Assembly: GCA_938743325.2 (NCBI GenBank)
Contig: OW568886.1
Span: 552,397-616,396, forward strand
Reading direction: 5' to 3'
Source: Pycnococcus provasolii
Taxonomy: Eukaryota > Chlorophyta > Pseudoscourfieldiophyceae > Pseudoscourfieldiales > Pycnococcaceae
DNA: 64,000 nt
In this document: piece after piece, positions 8,886 to 18,365 of the stretch
How the letters are laid out: every line of letters begins with the position of its first letter
How positions within the stretch are numbered: position 1 is the first letter of the stretch
Notes under the pieces: model-generated
The model's input: the letters and a program-made list of their open reading frames with translations, nothing else
Database searches by the model: none
What the model was told of the DNA's origin: nothing
Made by a program: the position numbers and the translations under genes

Positions 8886-10037
8886 ATGCCGCCGAGCTTG
8901 CGTCCCTGCGCGTCGCGCCGCCGCTTCGGCACGCTCGACGCGCGTCGGCGGTTGTGGAGGAGTCTTGATCCTTGTGTGACCCGGGCCTCCTCCCCCACAA
9001 CCTCGCCAGGGGGCGGCGGCACGGTTCCTCTTGACATCCAGCAGCAGCTGCGCCAGCTCGTGGGTCACGACGCGGCAGAGCAGCTCGTGCACGAGGCGGA
9101 GACGACCTACGGGCCGGGAGGTACGAACGAGGCAGCGGCAGCCGTGTCATACATCGAGGAGGCAGACCTCGACGAGGAGCAGCTGGACCAGTACGAGCGC
9201 GCGGCGCGGAGGGTGCGCGACAAGGATGGCAAGCAGGTGTGGGACGTGCTCGCGGAGTCGGAACGCGAGAAGTACGAGCAGAATGTCAGGCACGTCGCGG
9301 AGACGGAGGAGGCGAAGAACGACCTCGTCGCGCTCTTCGCAGCTCTTAACGGGCGAGCAGCTGGCATGTCCGCCACGGAGGCAGCGGAGCGCGTGCTTGA
9401 TGCGCTGCGTCGCGAGGGGCGGCTGACGGAGACGCTCGTGGCGGTTTGCCAGGACCGCGTCGAGCTTGCGAGAGAGCAGGAGGAGGATGAGGAGGTGCTC
9501 GAAAGTTTGGAGAATGTGCTGCTTCGCCTCAAGTACGAGCTGCAGCGCGACCAGGCTACGCCCGCGCTGCGTCTTCTCGACGACGTGATGAGGGTGCTTG
9601 CGGAGAATGAGCGTGTCGGACGCCACGGCGCTGCGTCCGTCGAACCCGCCGCGCTGAACTACGTGCGCTCGGAGCTTGCGCGTGCGTTCGGCAGCGCGGA
9701 CGTGCTAACAAGCTCGGGTCACGACTACGAGACGGACGCGCTGACGTACGCCGTGACGCTGGGCTACGGCGGCGGCGCCACGAACGGTGCCGCGCACGAC
9801 GCTGCGGACAGCTTTTTGCTAACACGCGAGGAATTTGTTGCTGAATGCGAAACTCTACTGCGCGACGTGGGTATGCGCGACCTGGAGGCTCATCGCGAGG
9901 CTGAGGAGCTCGAGGAGCTGTCCCCGTACTCGTCACGTGCTTCGTCAGGCAGCCGCATATCGGACGCCGACTGGGCGGAGAGGAAGGCTGCGGTGGACCG
10001 CGTTCGTTTGGTCATGGACATTGCGCGGAGCTTGTAG
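8886..10037 (+). CDS. Putative organelle-targeted helical protein
   Basis: 383 residues. The first ~35 (MPPSLRPCASRRRFGTLDARR...) are Arg/Ser-rich and almost acid-free, as in mitochondrial or plastid transit peptides. The mature part is acidic and helical, with a possible core VALFAALNGRAAGMSATEAA, then LLRLKYELQRDQATPALRLL and a Ser-rich tail. No catalytic motif is visible. It shares a general layout with uncharacterised plastid proteins of plants, but I cannot assign a family. Codon use is uniform with neighbours and the frame is unbroken. Confidence 0.7.
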   Translation: MPPSLRPCASRRRFGTLDARRRLWRSLDPCVTRASSPTTSPGGGGTVPLDIQQQLRQLVGHDAAEQLVHEAETTYGPGGTNEAAAAVSYIEEADLDEEQLDQYERAARRVRDKDGKQVWDVLAESEREKYEQNVRHVAETEEAKNDLVALFAALNGRAAGMSATEAAERVLDALRREGRLTETLVAVCQDRVELAREQEEDEEVLESLENVLLRLKYELQRDQATPALRLLDDVMRVLAENERVGRHGAASVEPAALNYVRSELARAFGSADVLTSSGHDYETDALTYAVTLGYGGGATNGAAHDAADSFLLTREEFVAECETLLRDVGMRDLEAHREAEELEELSPYSSRASSGSRISDADWAERKAAVDRVRLVMDIARSL

Positions 10038-10215
10038 CAAATTTTGAATTGTTTATGCCGAAAAGTTCGTTCGTCGAGTCGGGTGTGACACGTAGGGGTG
10101 GGGTGGGGTGGATGGCGTTGAAGTAGAACATTTGTTGTTCAGCAATCATTTACGTTAGAAATACGTTGGTTGGTGGTGTGCTGCTCATGTTACATTTGAA
10201 TGCACAGACCAAGGT

Positions 10216-10437
10216 CTATGCGACACTCTCTACTTCAAGTTTGGTAATGTTTCTTCGCGCGACGAGAACGGTGCCCATGCTTTTGTGAAGTGAGGTTGCG
10301 TGCGCGAGTACGATATTTCCCACCTTGTCTATGCACATGAACGTCCCCTCGACTGTTCGTTTATCGACGAGAGTGACCTGCACGCGCCGTCCAACGACGC
10401 CCTTCGACACCTGCGCCTTCGCGTCCGCGTTCGCCAT
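10216..10437 (-). CDS. Sm-like protein, NAA38/LSMD1-like
   Basis: 73 residues forming one Sm fold: VGRRVQVTLVDKRTVEGTFM gives the Sm1 strands and Gly, DKVGNIVLAHA the loop with Asn, and VLVARRNITKLEVES the Sm2 end. Short length and the final strand resemble NAA38 (LSMD1), the auxiliary subunit of the NatC N-terminal acetyltransferase, more than the canonical spliceosomal LSm proteins with their RG motif. The Sm fold is clear; the NatC assignment is inference. A perfect TTAGGG array sits about 190 bp upstream. Confidence 0.7.
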   Translation of the reverse strand: MANADAKAQVSKGVVGRRVQVTLVDKRTVEGTFMCIDKVGNIVLAHATSLHKSMGTVLVARRNITKLEVESVA

Positions 10438-10624
10438 CGCGGTTAGCTTGTTGTATTGCGTGTGAGAGCTGTGTGAGAACCACCCGGTGAGGGGCGGCGG
10501 AAGAGGAAGAGAAGAGGCGGGGAGGAGAAGGGAGAACGGATAAGGGTCAAGGGCGAAGGAAACTAGGGGTTAAGAGTAGGGGGTACCAGTTTCGGGGTTC
10601 ATTCCGCTCGCCATCGTTCCCGGA

Positions 10625-10660
10625 TTAGGGTTAGGGTTAGGGTTAGGGTTAGGGTTAGGG
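10625..10660 (+). repeat. Interstitial telomeric repeat, six perfect TTAGGG
   Basis: Six exact tandem TTAGGG units lie about 190 bp upstream of the Sm-like gene start. On the gene's sense strand they read CCCTAA. Confidence 0.95.
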
Positions 10661-11575
10661 AAACCGGAACCACACGGACGGGGTTGTCTCTTGCTTTTGT
10701 CGGTCGTGACCTGTGCGTGACTCCCTTGCACAGTTTTGCACAGTTGCACTTGCACTTCCAAGGGTCCCGAAGTCCTGCGAGTGAGTGACCGGTCAGCTCG
10801 TGATCATGGACGACTGACTGACCAGTGCACTCCATGCAAAAAGGAACAACTTGTTTGAGGTCGGGGATTCAATCCTCCTTGGAGGTTGAATCTCTGGCTT
10901 CATCCCCGACACCGCTCGAGCTCCGAAAGTTGTTCCCGCCTTCGGGCCGGCAGGGGTTCCGCCTGACGTAGCCGGTCCCGCCCCACCGCCGTCCATCATT
11001 CTCGAAGAAAGAGGCCGGTGGAGCGAGACACGTCGAGTCAGCCGAACACCCCTCCCTCTCGACCCCAGGTCGAAGAGGACCGTGTTGGAAACCACCGGCC
11101 AATACGTGGAGGGAGAGGTCCAAATAGTCTGGTGAAACGGATTATTTGGGGGTTACATGGGGGAAACGGGAAGAAGGGGTTTGCCTGGCGGCGTCGGGCA
11201 CAGTTCCCGCGCCGAGGAGGGTTTCTCCCCTCCGCCTTCCCCCTCACTCTCCGGTTCGAGGAAGGCCATGGCGACCGCTTCACCCCGTTACTCCTCGGTG
11301 CGTACGGGCCAAAAATTTTTCTTTTTGGTTGGCCCGTACCTCCAGAGGTGCGCTGCGCGCACCCCTGACCAACACCTTTCTGGGATGTGCGGTCCCATGT
11401 AAGGACCACGGAGTGTTATAAGCTTAAAGGTAACTTAAGGTCGTCAGTGTTACACGAGATAACACTTAACAACAATAATAAACTCCGTACGTGGTTGTTT
11501 CCACCACGGAACCCACCTTCCCTTACAAGGTGGGGGAGGGAGGCTTCTCCGAGCTCCCTCTTTCTTCCAAGGGGT

Positions 11576-11742
11576 CACGTGATCCCTTCCAGGTATCACG
11601 TGATTCAGCCCTTTCGGGTACCACGTGATCCCTCAGGAGGTATCACGTGATTCCTTAACACGTGATCCCTTCCAGGTATCACGTGATTCAGCCCTTTCGG
11701 GTACCACGTGATCCCTCAGGAGGTATCACGTGATTCCTTAAC
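11576..11742. repeat. Two 83-bp tandem units carrying eight CACGTG sites
   Basis: CACGTG occurs at 11576, 11597, 11622, 11644, 11659, 11680, 11705 and 11727. The second four repeat the spacing of the first four with an offset of exactly 83 bp. Most sites are in the longer palindrome TCACGTGA. These are G-box/E-box cores bound in other eukaryotes by bZIP and bHLH factors; no obvious start codon lies close by. Confidence 0.9.
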
Positions 11743-11786
11743 ATAGAACTGAATAACCCCCAATTATTCCATCCCCCAACAGACCG

Positions 11787-11847
11787 CAGGCTCGGGGACA
11801 GCTCTCAAATTTTTTTTTTAGGTCTTTGAGAGAATCTCCCGAGCCTG
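11787..11847. other. Hairpin with poly-T loop
   Basis: CAGGCTCGGGGA (11787-11798) and CTCTCAAA (11802-11809) pair with TTTGAGAG (11825-11832) and CCCGAGCCTG (11838-11847) around a T-rich loop. It may be a structured RNA or terminator-like element; no flanking gene is near enough to decide. Confidence 0.5.
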
Positions 11848-12038
11848 GGGTCCCACCTCTGACCATCACACTTCGGGGTCGAGGGTGGTCTTGCGGGATG
11901 AAGCACTCCATTACTCATTGAGGGAGCTTCTAGCTGTTTCTTCTCAGATCCTTCTTCTCAGATCCTTGTGTTGCACCCGTGTTGCACCCGTCGATCTTGA
12001 ACGTACGTGTAGTAATATTAGGCCGCTAAACGACTCGG

Positions 12039-12669
12039 TCAAGTTGCGCCTATTTCCCACCCGTAAGCATCTTCTTGGTGTGACCATACTCCTGGCAATT
12101 GGCAAAGAGCGCACGGGTCACAGCACGCGTGCGTGCAGAAGTCTCCCATGCCTCCGCCCGGAATGCCGTACTTGCTGCGCACGTTCGAGCGGATGGTGCA
12201 CTGTTGTGTGAGGTGTGGTGGTGCGAAGAAGGGAAAGTGAGCCGCACGTCGTTCACAAGCCTCACGTCGTTGTGTAAGCGATCGTGACGTACCGCATAGC
12301 AAGCGCCCAAACCGATGTAGGAAGCGAGGAAGTAAATCATGCACGGGCCGCCCATGCCGTCGCAGGGCTCAGCCACCTGGTTCGTGGTCGCCATCTGTGT
12401 GTGTGTGTGCGTGGGCCATCCGCTGTGAGTTGCGAAAGTGGTTAAGGTTAGGGTAATCACCCTAAGCGAACGGCGCGCCAATCGCGCCGAGGACCCGCCG
12501 AGGACACAAAGGTGTGAGTAAGCTCCCTCTCTTTGTGAACGTCGGTGCGTACCTTGTCAACAGCGCCAAGAATTATGCAGGGGCAGCAGGCGGCGGCGGC
12601 GCACACCGTCGTGTCTCCGTCACCGCAGCTGAAGAGGTCGACCTTCCATTCGCCGCCTTGGACCGCCAT
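12039..12669 (-). CDS. PLAC8-family Cys-rich protein, three exons, 3' frameshift
   Basis: Exons are 12553-12669, 12293-12394 and 12039-12200, joined by GT-AG introns of 158 and 92 bp with donors GTACGC and GTACGT, both phase 0. The protein starts MAVQGGEWKVDLFSCGDGDT and has the PLAC8 Cys clusters CCPC in exon 1, then IRSNVRSKYGIPG and FCTHACCDPCALCQ in exon 3. PLAC8 proteins are small membrane-associated Cys-rich proteins linked in plants to cell number and metal transport. Just after CALCQ the frame is displaced by what looks like a 7-bp tandem insertion (GGCAATT/GGCAAAG on the plus strand, 12094-12107). The usual Glu-Tyr continuation is in the next frame, ending at 12050, whereas the unshifted frame stops at 12039. 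Either a real variant tail or an assembly or allelic error. Confidence 0.72.
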
Positions 12670-14065
12670 TGTAGTGTTCGGTGCAGGAGTGTGCTGAGGG
12701 GGTAGTGTGAGGCCCGCTACAGATTGGACCTTGCAAGGTTATCTCCGCGTGAACCGGTATCTTTTTTAACAGGTGAAGGGGGCCCCGCCTTGTCAGCCTT
12801 GTCGGGGAGGGGGGGTCCCGGGTCACAGTCATTTCTCCGCGCGATGATGAGCAAGGAAACAGGAAGAACTTATTTTAGCTTGGGAGTTTGGGCACAGCAC
12901 GGCAGCTGGTAACGATGTGGCGCATGCGATGTCGACGTCATCCCACGCACAGCTTGGACGCCCATCCATCGTCACCGTCCGATGTGACATCATCCTATCA
13001 TCCTATCATCCTATCATCCTATCATCCTATCATCCTATCATCATGCCAGGTGATGTGGTCGCGTGACTCAAGTGACTCATCCCCTCCCCCTTCCAGACTT
13101 CTCCTCCTCTCCCTCTCCCTCTCCCGCTCCGGCCGCCTCCCTCCCTTCTCCCTCACTCGTGCCAACCAGGGCTCGCTCGCTTGTCATGGCCGCTTCTCAC
13201 GCACGCTCTCGTTTGAGAGAGTCTTAACTCTGGGTTGTTGAGATAGCTCGCAGGAGGCAAGTATTTGGCAAGGGGAGCTAGGTGTCAACTTCGGGACCAT
13301 AATTATGAAACGGAATTGAATTGGGGTCATGCCGATCAGGTACTTTGAATAGTGGCGCCGCGTGTTGTAAGCACAAGCAGTGTAATTGTGTAAACACGTG
13401 CTAAAAACTCCGAAAATACAAGGTCTCAAAGCTCTCAATCGGCTTGCATATCCTCCTGCAGCATATTTGACGCAGCGCTGTCGCGGTGAACGTCAACATT
13501 ACACAGCTCAAGCCACTTCGCGAAGCGTGCGGAGGAATTGGGAGCGGCAAATCCGGTGCCCAATGCCCACGAGCTTTGGCAAAGCAAGGCTTGCCTCGTC
13601 GAGTGCGTCGTATGCCGCCCTCGCGCGGTCTGGAAGAAGGCTCGGAGGCTGTGTGACCGCAAGGCTGGCACCGAGCGAGGCCTTGCGAGCCAGACAGACG
13701 CCTCGCCTCCGTCGTCGCGTCCTGCCTGAGTGGGTTGTACGCCAACCAAACGTCAGGTGGGTTTTGTCAATTCGAACGCACCTCACACGCAAGCTCGAGC
13801 AGAATTTCGATGTTTACACGTGAGGCACTCCCACACCGAAACAGCCTCTCAGTGCCTCAACCAGCTATCCAGCTTGGCAAGCAACGCCAACGAAAAACGC
13901 CCTAATAATACAACCTTCGAAAGCGTCGGCGCCGTTTACAAACGCGCTGTGAGCGATGCCAACGAATGGACTGGACTGTAATCATGAGTGGTGTGGATCG
14001 ACAACCGCTGGAAGAAGTAATGTACACTCCATTACTGAACGAGCAATCTTAGCCTCTCACCACGG
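12670..14065. other. Gene-poor stretch with an 8-bp minisatellite and uncertain ORFs
   Basis: No gene can be fixed. About 12990-13043 is an 8-bp CATCCTAT tandem. Around 13500-13760 both strands keep open frames of 90-115 codons, with plausible protein texture on the minus strand (AAYDALDEASLALPKLV). At 13850-13981 a plus-strand frame reads LSSLASNANEKRPNNTTFES and ends at a TAA. These could be pieces of a spliced gene, but I could not join them with convincing splice sites. Confidence 0.35.
12990..13043 (+). repeat. 8-bp minisatellite CATCCTAT
   Basis: About six tandem copies of CATCCTAT in the gene-poor stretch. Confidence 0.85.
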
Positions 14066-14569
14066 TTAGTTTCCCGCGCCGGCGCCCGCGGCGTCAACGG
14101 CAGATGCGCCGCCGTCCTCGTCCCAGGAGTTCTCAACCACCTCGCGAACGCGGCGCACGTACTCGCCCATGTTCTCCGCAAACAGACGCGCCGCCTCCGA
14201 GTTTGCTGGCGAGTTGGGATTCGGGTCGTTCAGCAGGCTCTGTATCGACGTCAGCACGGCGGCAATGTCGTACACGGGCGACCACTGGTTCTGCAGGATG
14301 TCGAGGCAGATGGCGCCATCGTTGTATATGTTCGGGTGGAACATGCGCGACACGAACCGCACGACGGGCGCCTTGTTCGGGTAGTCTTCGCTGAACGTGA
14401 TGGTGAGGCGGAACGTGCCACCGTCCCACGGCGTGTCGTCCGGCCCGAAGATGACGGCGTTCCAGAGCAGGATGTTGTCCTCGCGGGGGCAGCCCGAAAT
14501 TCCCGCGGGCGGGTCCGTCTGCAGGCGGCGGAAGTCGCGCATCAGGCGCTTGCGCGCGGGCGTGCTCAT
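14066..14569 (-). CDS. RAD6: RAD6/UBC2-type ubiquitin-conjugating enzyme E2
   Basis: 167 residues starting [17 protein letters not shown], the hallmark N terminus of RAD6/UBE2A/UBC2. The HPN motif (FHPNIYNDG) precedes active-site Cys88 in [14 protein letters not shown], followed by [18 protein letters not shown]. It accepts ubiquitin from E1 and, in known systems, works with RAD18 and BRE1 ligases in DNA-damage tolerance and H2B ubiquitination. The core is full length; a short acidic/Ala tail ([18 protein letters not shown]) extends it, as acidic tails do in yeast Rad6. The longer upstream frame is ignored because MSTP is the conserved start. Confidence 0.96.
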   Translation of the reverse strand: MSTPARKRLMRDFRRLQTDPPAGISGCPREDNILLWNAVIFGPDDTPWDGGTFRLTITFSEDYPNKAPVVRFVSRMFHPNIYNDGAICLDILQNQWSPVYDIAAVLTSIQSLLNDPNPNSPANSEAARLFAENMGEYVRRVREVVENSWDEDGGASAVDAAGAGAGN

Positions 14570-14690
14570 CGCCAACACCCACCAAGAGCGAAGATGAAGG
14601 GAAGGGAAGGGAAGAACGAACACAAAAAGGAAAGGAGAGGCGAAGGAGAGGAGAGGAGAGGAGAGGACCACGGCGCGGGAACGGAACGAT

Positions 14691-14740
14691 AACCCTAACA
14701 CCCTAACACCCTAACACCCTAACCCAACCCTAACCCCTAG
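14691..14740 (-). repeat. Degenerate telomeric repeat in the E2 promoter
   Basis: AACCCTAACACCCTAACA-type units (CCCTAACA and CCCTAA) begin about 120 bp upstream of the RAD6-like start. On that gene's sense strand they read TTAGGG-like. Confidence 0.85.
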
Positions 14741-14996
14741 GAACCCCTACTCATAGTCTACGAGATCCGGGAGCCCTTTCTTTCTTTCCCTTGACCTTGT
14801 GTCATAATAACAGCATACTGGTACTGTAACACTTACTGTATGCTTTCTTTCCAATCTTGAGTCTTTTCTTCCTTCGTCCCCGGCCAGCCCGGCCAGCCTG
14901 CTGATGACAAGTGATAACTTACCCACTTCCTTTCCACCCGTCAGTCCGTCCGTCCGTCCGTCCGTCCCACGATACGCTACGCGATGTGTTGTGCGC
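14741..14996. other. Intergenic between the E2 promoter and the mucin-like gene
   Basis: 3' flank of the GPI-anchored protein gene. It holds a short CCGTCCGTCCGT tandem (about 14946-14966) and nothing else recognisable. Confidence 0.4.
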
Positions 14997-16334
14997 TTAA
15001 GCCGCCAGCGCAGCAACCGCCAACGCGGCAACGCCAACGAGCGACGATGGCGTGAAGGCGCCGCTCTTGGCCGGAGCCTTGGTCGTCGCAGCCGTCTTGG
15101 CCGGAGCCTTGGTCGTCGTCGCAGGCGCCGGAGCCTTGGTTGTCGTCGTCGCAGGCGCCGGAGCCTTGGTCGTCGTCGTCGTAGGCGCCGGAGCCTTGGT
15201 CGTCGTCGTCGTCGGCGCTGCTGGCGTTGGTGTTGCCTCCGCCGGCGCTTGCTCAGTAGCCACCTTGGGCTTCTCGATGCCTGTGAAGCCGGTAATGCCG
15301 GCCGCCTCCAAGTCCGCCTTAAACGAGCCATCCTTGGCAGCCTCAGTCAACCTGTCGTTGACATCCTTGGCATCCTTGGCATCCTTCACAGCCACCTTGA
15401 AGGTAACCTTAAGGTTAGTAGCCGTAAGAGAACGACGCTCCGACGACGCGGCAACCTCCTCAACCTTCACATCCTTGATATCCTCCTCGCTGACACCCAT
15501 CGTTTTCGCCGTCGCGCTGGCGAACTTATTCGCGTCAAACTGGTCCTTGGTCATGCCTGTAAGCACTACCGACGCGTCGATCGGAATCAGAACTTCGTCA
15601 GGTCCGTCGTCAGGTATGTCAGGAATCGGCGCGCCGGTGGCACAGGCGCTAAGCACAGCCACCATGATCCCTTGATCACTTTCCGGAAGCATCGGCTTAC
15701 CTTCCGTATCCTTGAAGTCGAGCTTCGAGTCCACTAAGAGCGGCAGGCACTCTTTCGTGACGCCAGCCGCCTCGATGTTCTCGCACGTCGGCTGCGAGCC
15801 CTCTTTCATGGCGTAAGCGGCGAACTTCGACACACAGGGTGTTCCAGCTGAGTCCTTGACATCGCACGTCGCGGGATAAGTCGTGCAATACATATCTCCA
15901 CTCGGAGCCGCCGCCGTGTCCGTCGTGTTCGTGGCCGTAGGAGCCGCCGTCGTGGCAGCCGCCGCCGTCGTGGGAGCCGCCGCCGTCGTGGGAGCCGCCG
16001 CCGTCGTGGGAGCCGCCGCCGTGTCCGTCGTGCAGTTGGTCGCCATGGCTTTTTGCGACATGTGAAAAACTTTCGCAATAATTTCGGTGCTCTCGGGGCA
16101 CGGTTCAAAGTTGGCGAAGATCGCCGGGCAAGGCGTGTTGCACACGTTCTTTTCCAACCACTCCTTCTCTGGGTAAGTTCCCGCTGTCGCGAATGGCGTC
16201 AGGGTGGCCAAGTGCTGGGCCATTGTATTGAGGCAACTTGAATCAAAACCAGCAACGCTGGTAGGGCACGGGTCGAGTGCATACGCGGTGGAGCACGAGA
16301 GCGCCACTGCGGCAGCAACGAGCGTCTTGATCAT
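14997..16334 (-). CDS. GPI-anchored mucin-like cell-surface protein
   Basis: 445 residues from MIKTLVAAAVALSCSTAYA, a clear signal peptide; the longer frame upstream is rejected for that reason. A Cys-containing domain (SSCLNTMAQHLATLTPFATA, NVCNTPCPAIFANFEPCPES) is followed by an Ala/Pro/Thr mucin linker, a second Cys domain, and a module with the layout VVLTGMTKDQFDANKF, TMGVSEEDIKDVKV, RRSLTATNLKVTFKVAV. That last module is a SEA-like fold common in algal and stramenopile surface proteins. The tail is a Thr/Lys/Pro/Ala stalk (TTTTKAPAP repeats) and ends in a hydrophobic segment after Ser, as in GPI signals. Likely O-glycosylated and on the cell surface or wall. Confidence 0.75.
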   Translation of the reverse strand: MIKTLVAAAVALSCSTAYALDPCPTSVAGFDSSCLNTMAQHLATLTPFATAGTYPEKEWLEKNVCNTPCPAIFANFEPCPESTEIIAKVFHMSQKAMATNCTTDTAAAPTTAAAPTTAAAPTTAAAATTAAPTATNTTDTAAAPSGDMYCTTYPATCDVKDSAGTPCVSKFAAYAMKEGSQPTCENIEAAGVTKECLPLLVDSKLDFKDTEGKPMLPESDQGIMVAVLSACATGAPIPDIPDDGPDEVLIPIDASVVLTGMTKDQFDANKFASATAKTMGVSEEDIKDVKVEEVAASSERRSLTATNLKVTFKVAVKDAKDAKDVNDRLTEAAKDGSFKADLEAAGITGFTGIEKPKVATEQAPAEATPTPAAPTTTTTKAPAPTTTTTKAPAPATTTTKAPAPATTTKAPAKTAATTKAPAKSGAFTPSSLVGVAALAVAALAA

Positions 16335-17243
16335 CGTCTTTCTTTGTTTCCGATGTGGTTGTGGAGAGCGGAGGGCGCTGGCGTGTTCGGAAGTCGGGAC
16401 CGGTCGGGGAGGAGGCGGACCGGTGGGGTCAGGCCTCTCCCGTCTACACCGACTACACGAGGCACCGAGGAGGAGCGACCGAGGAGGAGCGTCGAAGCAG
16501 AAGGACTGAAGGAGGAGCACAGCGGGCCGCTTGGACAGTTGGAGTCAACAACGAACCCAAACGGTATATAAATCGCACACACACACACCTTGCAGGCTTG
16601 CACACATACAAAAAATCCCATTCTAAATATAATACGATAGTACCGGGTACCGTCATCAGACCGTAGGAAGGAAAAAATCAATCCGTGCATCCTATCGTAG
16701 GGTAAGTACAGGAAATCCCTTGCCCTCTGGGAGGAAACAACTCAAGGGGAACCATCCCGCGGTCGTGAACTGAGAAGGCGTACACTGTACCCCCTGGGAG
16801 CCTGGGAAGCCTGGGAAGCCTGGGAGCCTGGTTACCGTAGTGGTTATGAGTAGTCTAATGGGGATCCGCCATGGAACGATAATATTGGCACACGCGCGTG
16901 CGTATGGGACCAAGGGTACTCACAAGGGTAGGAAGGCCTACTACGATACAAGATTCCCTACCCTACAAGGATGATGGGATTCGCAGGCCGTTCCGATTTG
17001 TCGTTCGGACTCCGGAGGAACAAGGAGCAGAGGGGGGAGGTCTGGCGCAACGGCAACAACCCCTCGACGATAGTGTCTTTTTGCTTGCTGTTTGGGGACC
17101 CATTATTGGTCGGAGTTCCATGCCCCCTTTTCCCTTTATCCACTTCCAAGCTGTAGTCTGCTGTGCACCGTCAGGGTCTCTCTCTCCCTTTTCCCTCTCG
17201 CCTTTTTAGATCTCGCCTCCCCCTTTTTTGGTCGTTGCTTAGT
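16335..17243. promoter_or_regulatory. 909-bp divergent intergenic region
   Basis: It lies between head-to-head starts at 16334 (minus) and 17244 (plus). It holds a short CCTGGGAAG minisatellite (about 16792-16830), an AT-rich patch with TATATAA at 16564-16570, and pyrimidine-rich sequence just before the plus-strand gene. No coding frame is convincing. Confidence 0.45.
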
Positions 17244-18287
17244 ATGATGTCCGCACGCACACTCTCAAGAATCAACGCGCGCACGTGCAACGCACACTCC
17301 GCAACCAGCAGGCGCCTCACGTCCACGCGCGCGTCCGCCGATGACGCCTTCGCCAACTACGCGCCCAAGACCGCCTTCCTGTTCCCGGGACAAGGCGCGC
17401 AGTCCGTCGGCATGGCGGGAGCGCTGTGCGAGGAAGTGCCAGCAGCTAAGGCGCTCTTCGACAAGGCGTCCGACATACTCGGGTACGACCTGCTCGCCGT
17501 GTGCACGGAAGGACCGGCGGAGAAGCTTAACACCACCGAGGTGTCGCAGCCAGCGATTTACGTCGCGAGTCTCGCGGCGCTGGAGAAGCTCAAGGAGACG
17601 GATCCGGCAGCGTACGACGCGTGCAACGTCACCGCGGGACTCAGCCTCGGCGAGTACACCGCGCTCACGTTTGCGGGCGCGATCGACTTCGAGGACGGCG
17701 TGAAGCTCGTCAAGCTGCGCGGCGAGTCGATGCAGAAGGCGGCTGACGCCGTGTCGAGCGGCATGGCGAGCATCATCGGACTGTCGTCGGACAAGGTGCA
17801 GACCATCTGCGATGACGTGTGCAAGGAGCTCGGGGACGACAAGGCTGTGCAGATCGCGAACTACCTCTGCAACGGAAACTACGCCGTGAGCGGAAGCATT
17901 CCCGGCATCGAAAAGGTGCAGGAGGTGGCGAAGCCCAACTACAAGGCGCGCATGGCGGTGCGCCTCGCGGTGGCGGGTGCATTCCACACCGACTACATGT
18001 CGCCCGCAACGGAGGCGCTCACCGCAGCTCTCGCGGAAACGCCCGTGAGCGCGCCTCGCATTCCCGTGCTCAGCAACGTCGACGCCGAGCCACACTCCGA
18101 CCCGGAGACGATCAAGGCGATCCTCGCGAAGCAGGTGACGAGCCCCGTGAAGTGGGAGAACACCATGCAGACGCTCCTCGACCGTGGACTTGAGAGCGCG
18201 TACGAGATTGGACCTGGCAAGGTGTGCGCTGGCATCATGAAGCGAGTTTCGAAGGAGTTCCCGGCTGTCACGAACGTTGAGGCGTAG
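17244..18287 (+). CDS. fabD: Malonyl-CoA:ACP transacylase, organellar
   Basis: 347 residues from the ATG at 17244. Residues 1-35 are Ser/Arg/Thr-rich with hardly any acid, a plastid or mitochondrial transit peptide. The acyltransferase core has FPGQGAQSVGM, catalytic Ser134 in the GLSLGEY elbow (plastid type; bacteria have GHSLGE) and catalytic His248 in GAFHTDYM. The family moves malonyl from CoA to acyl carrier protein, feeding type II fatty-acid synthesis. Core length is normal. The dissociated single-domain enzyme with a leader favours the plastid (or mitochondrial) pathway. Confidence 0.93.
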   Translation: MMSARTLSRINARTCNAHSATSRRLTSTRASADDAFANYAPKTAFLFPGQGAQSVGMAGALCEEVPAAKALFDKASDILGYDLLAVCTEGPAEKLNTTEVSQPAIYVASLAALEKLKETDPAAYDACNVTAGLSLGEYTALTFAGAIDFEDGVKLVKLRGESMQKAADAVSSGMASIIGLSSDKVQTICDDVCKELGDDKAVQIANYLCNGNYAVSGSIPGIEKVQEVAKPNYKARMAVRLAVAGAFHTDYMSPATEALTAALAETPVSAPRIPVLSNVDAEPHSDPETIKAILAKQVTSPVKWENTMQTLLDRGLESAYEIGPGKVCAGIMKRVSKEFPAVTNVEA

Positions 18288-18365
18288 ACATGTCACGAAT
18301 TCTTTTTTTTGGGTTCATGACGTAAAAAAAAAAATTGAGTTACATCTTTGTTGTTATCGTTCGTT

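Larger units (their letters stand above)
10438..12038. other. 1.6-kb gene-poor, repeat-bearing stretch
   Basis: No convincing coding frame. In order: a purine-rich leader of the Sm-like gene, a perfect TTAGGG array (10625-10660), an inverted GATTCAA/TTGAATC pair near 10866-10892, a pyrimidine-rich stretch, the CACGTG tandem array (11576-11742) and a hairpin (11787-11847). ORFs of 80-120 codons overlap in opposite frames here and look like noise. The stretch may be remains of a mobile element; no terminal repeats or transposase fragments were seen. Confidence 0.45.

Noticed and set aside
11576-11742. CRISPR-like array
   Set aside because: Repeats are short palindromic G-boxes with no conserved repeat-spacer pattern, and this is a eukaryotic nuclear sequence.
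13386-13823. Overlapping 94-145-codon ORFs on both strands
   Set aside because: Neither strand could be joined into a gene with good splice sites; noted as uncertain only.
17265-18296. 343-codon minus-strand ORF over FabD
   Set aside because: His/Arg-rich shadow of the plus-strand gene with clear catalytic motifs.
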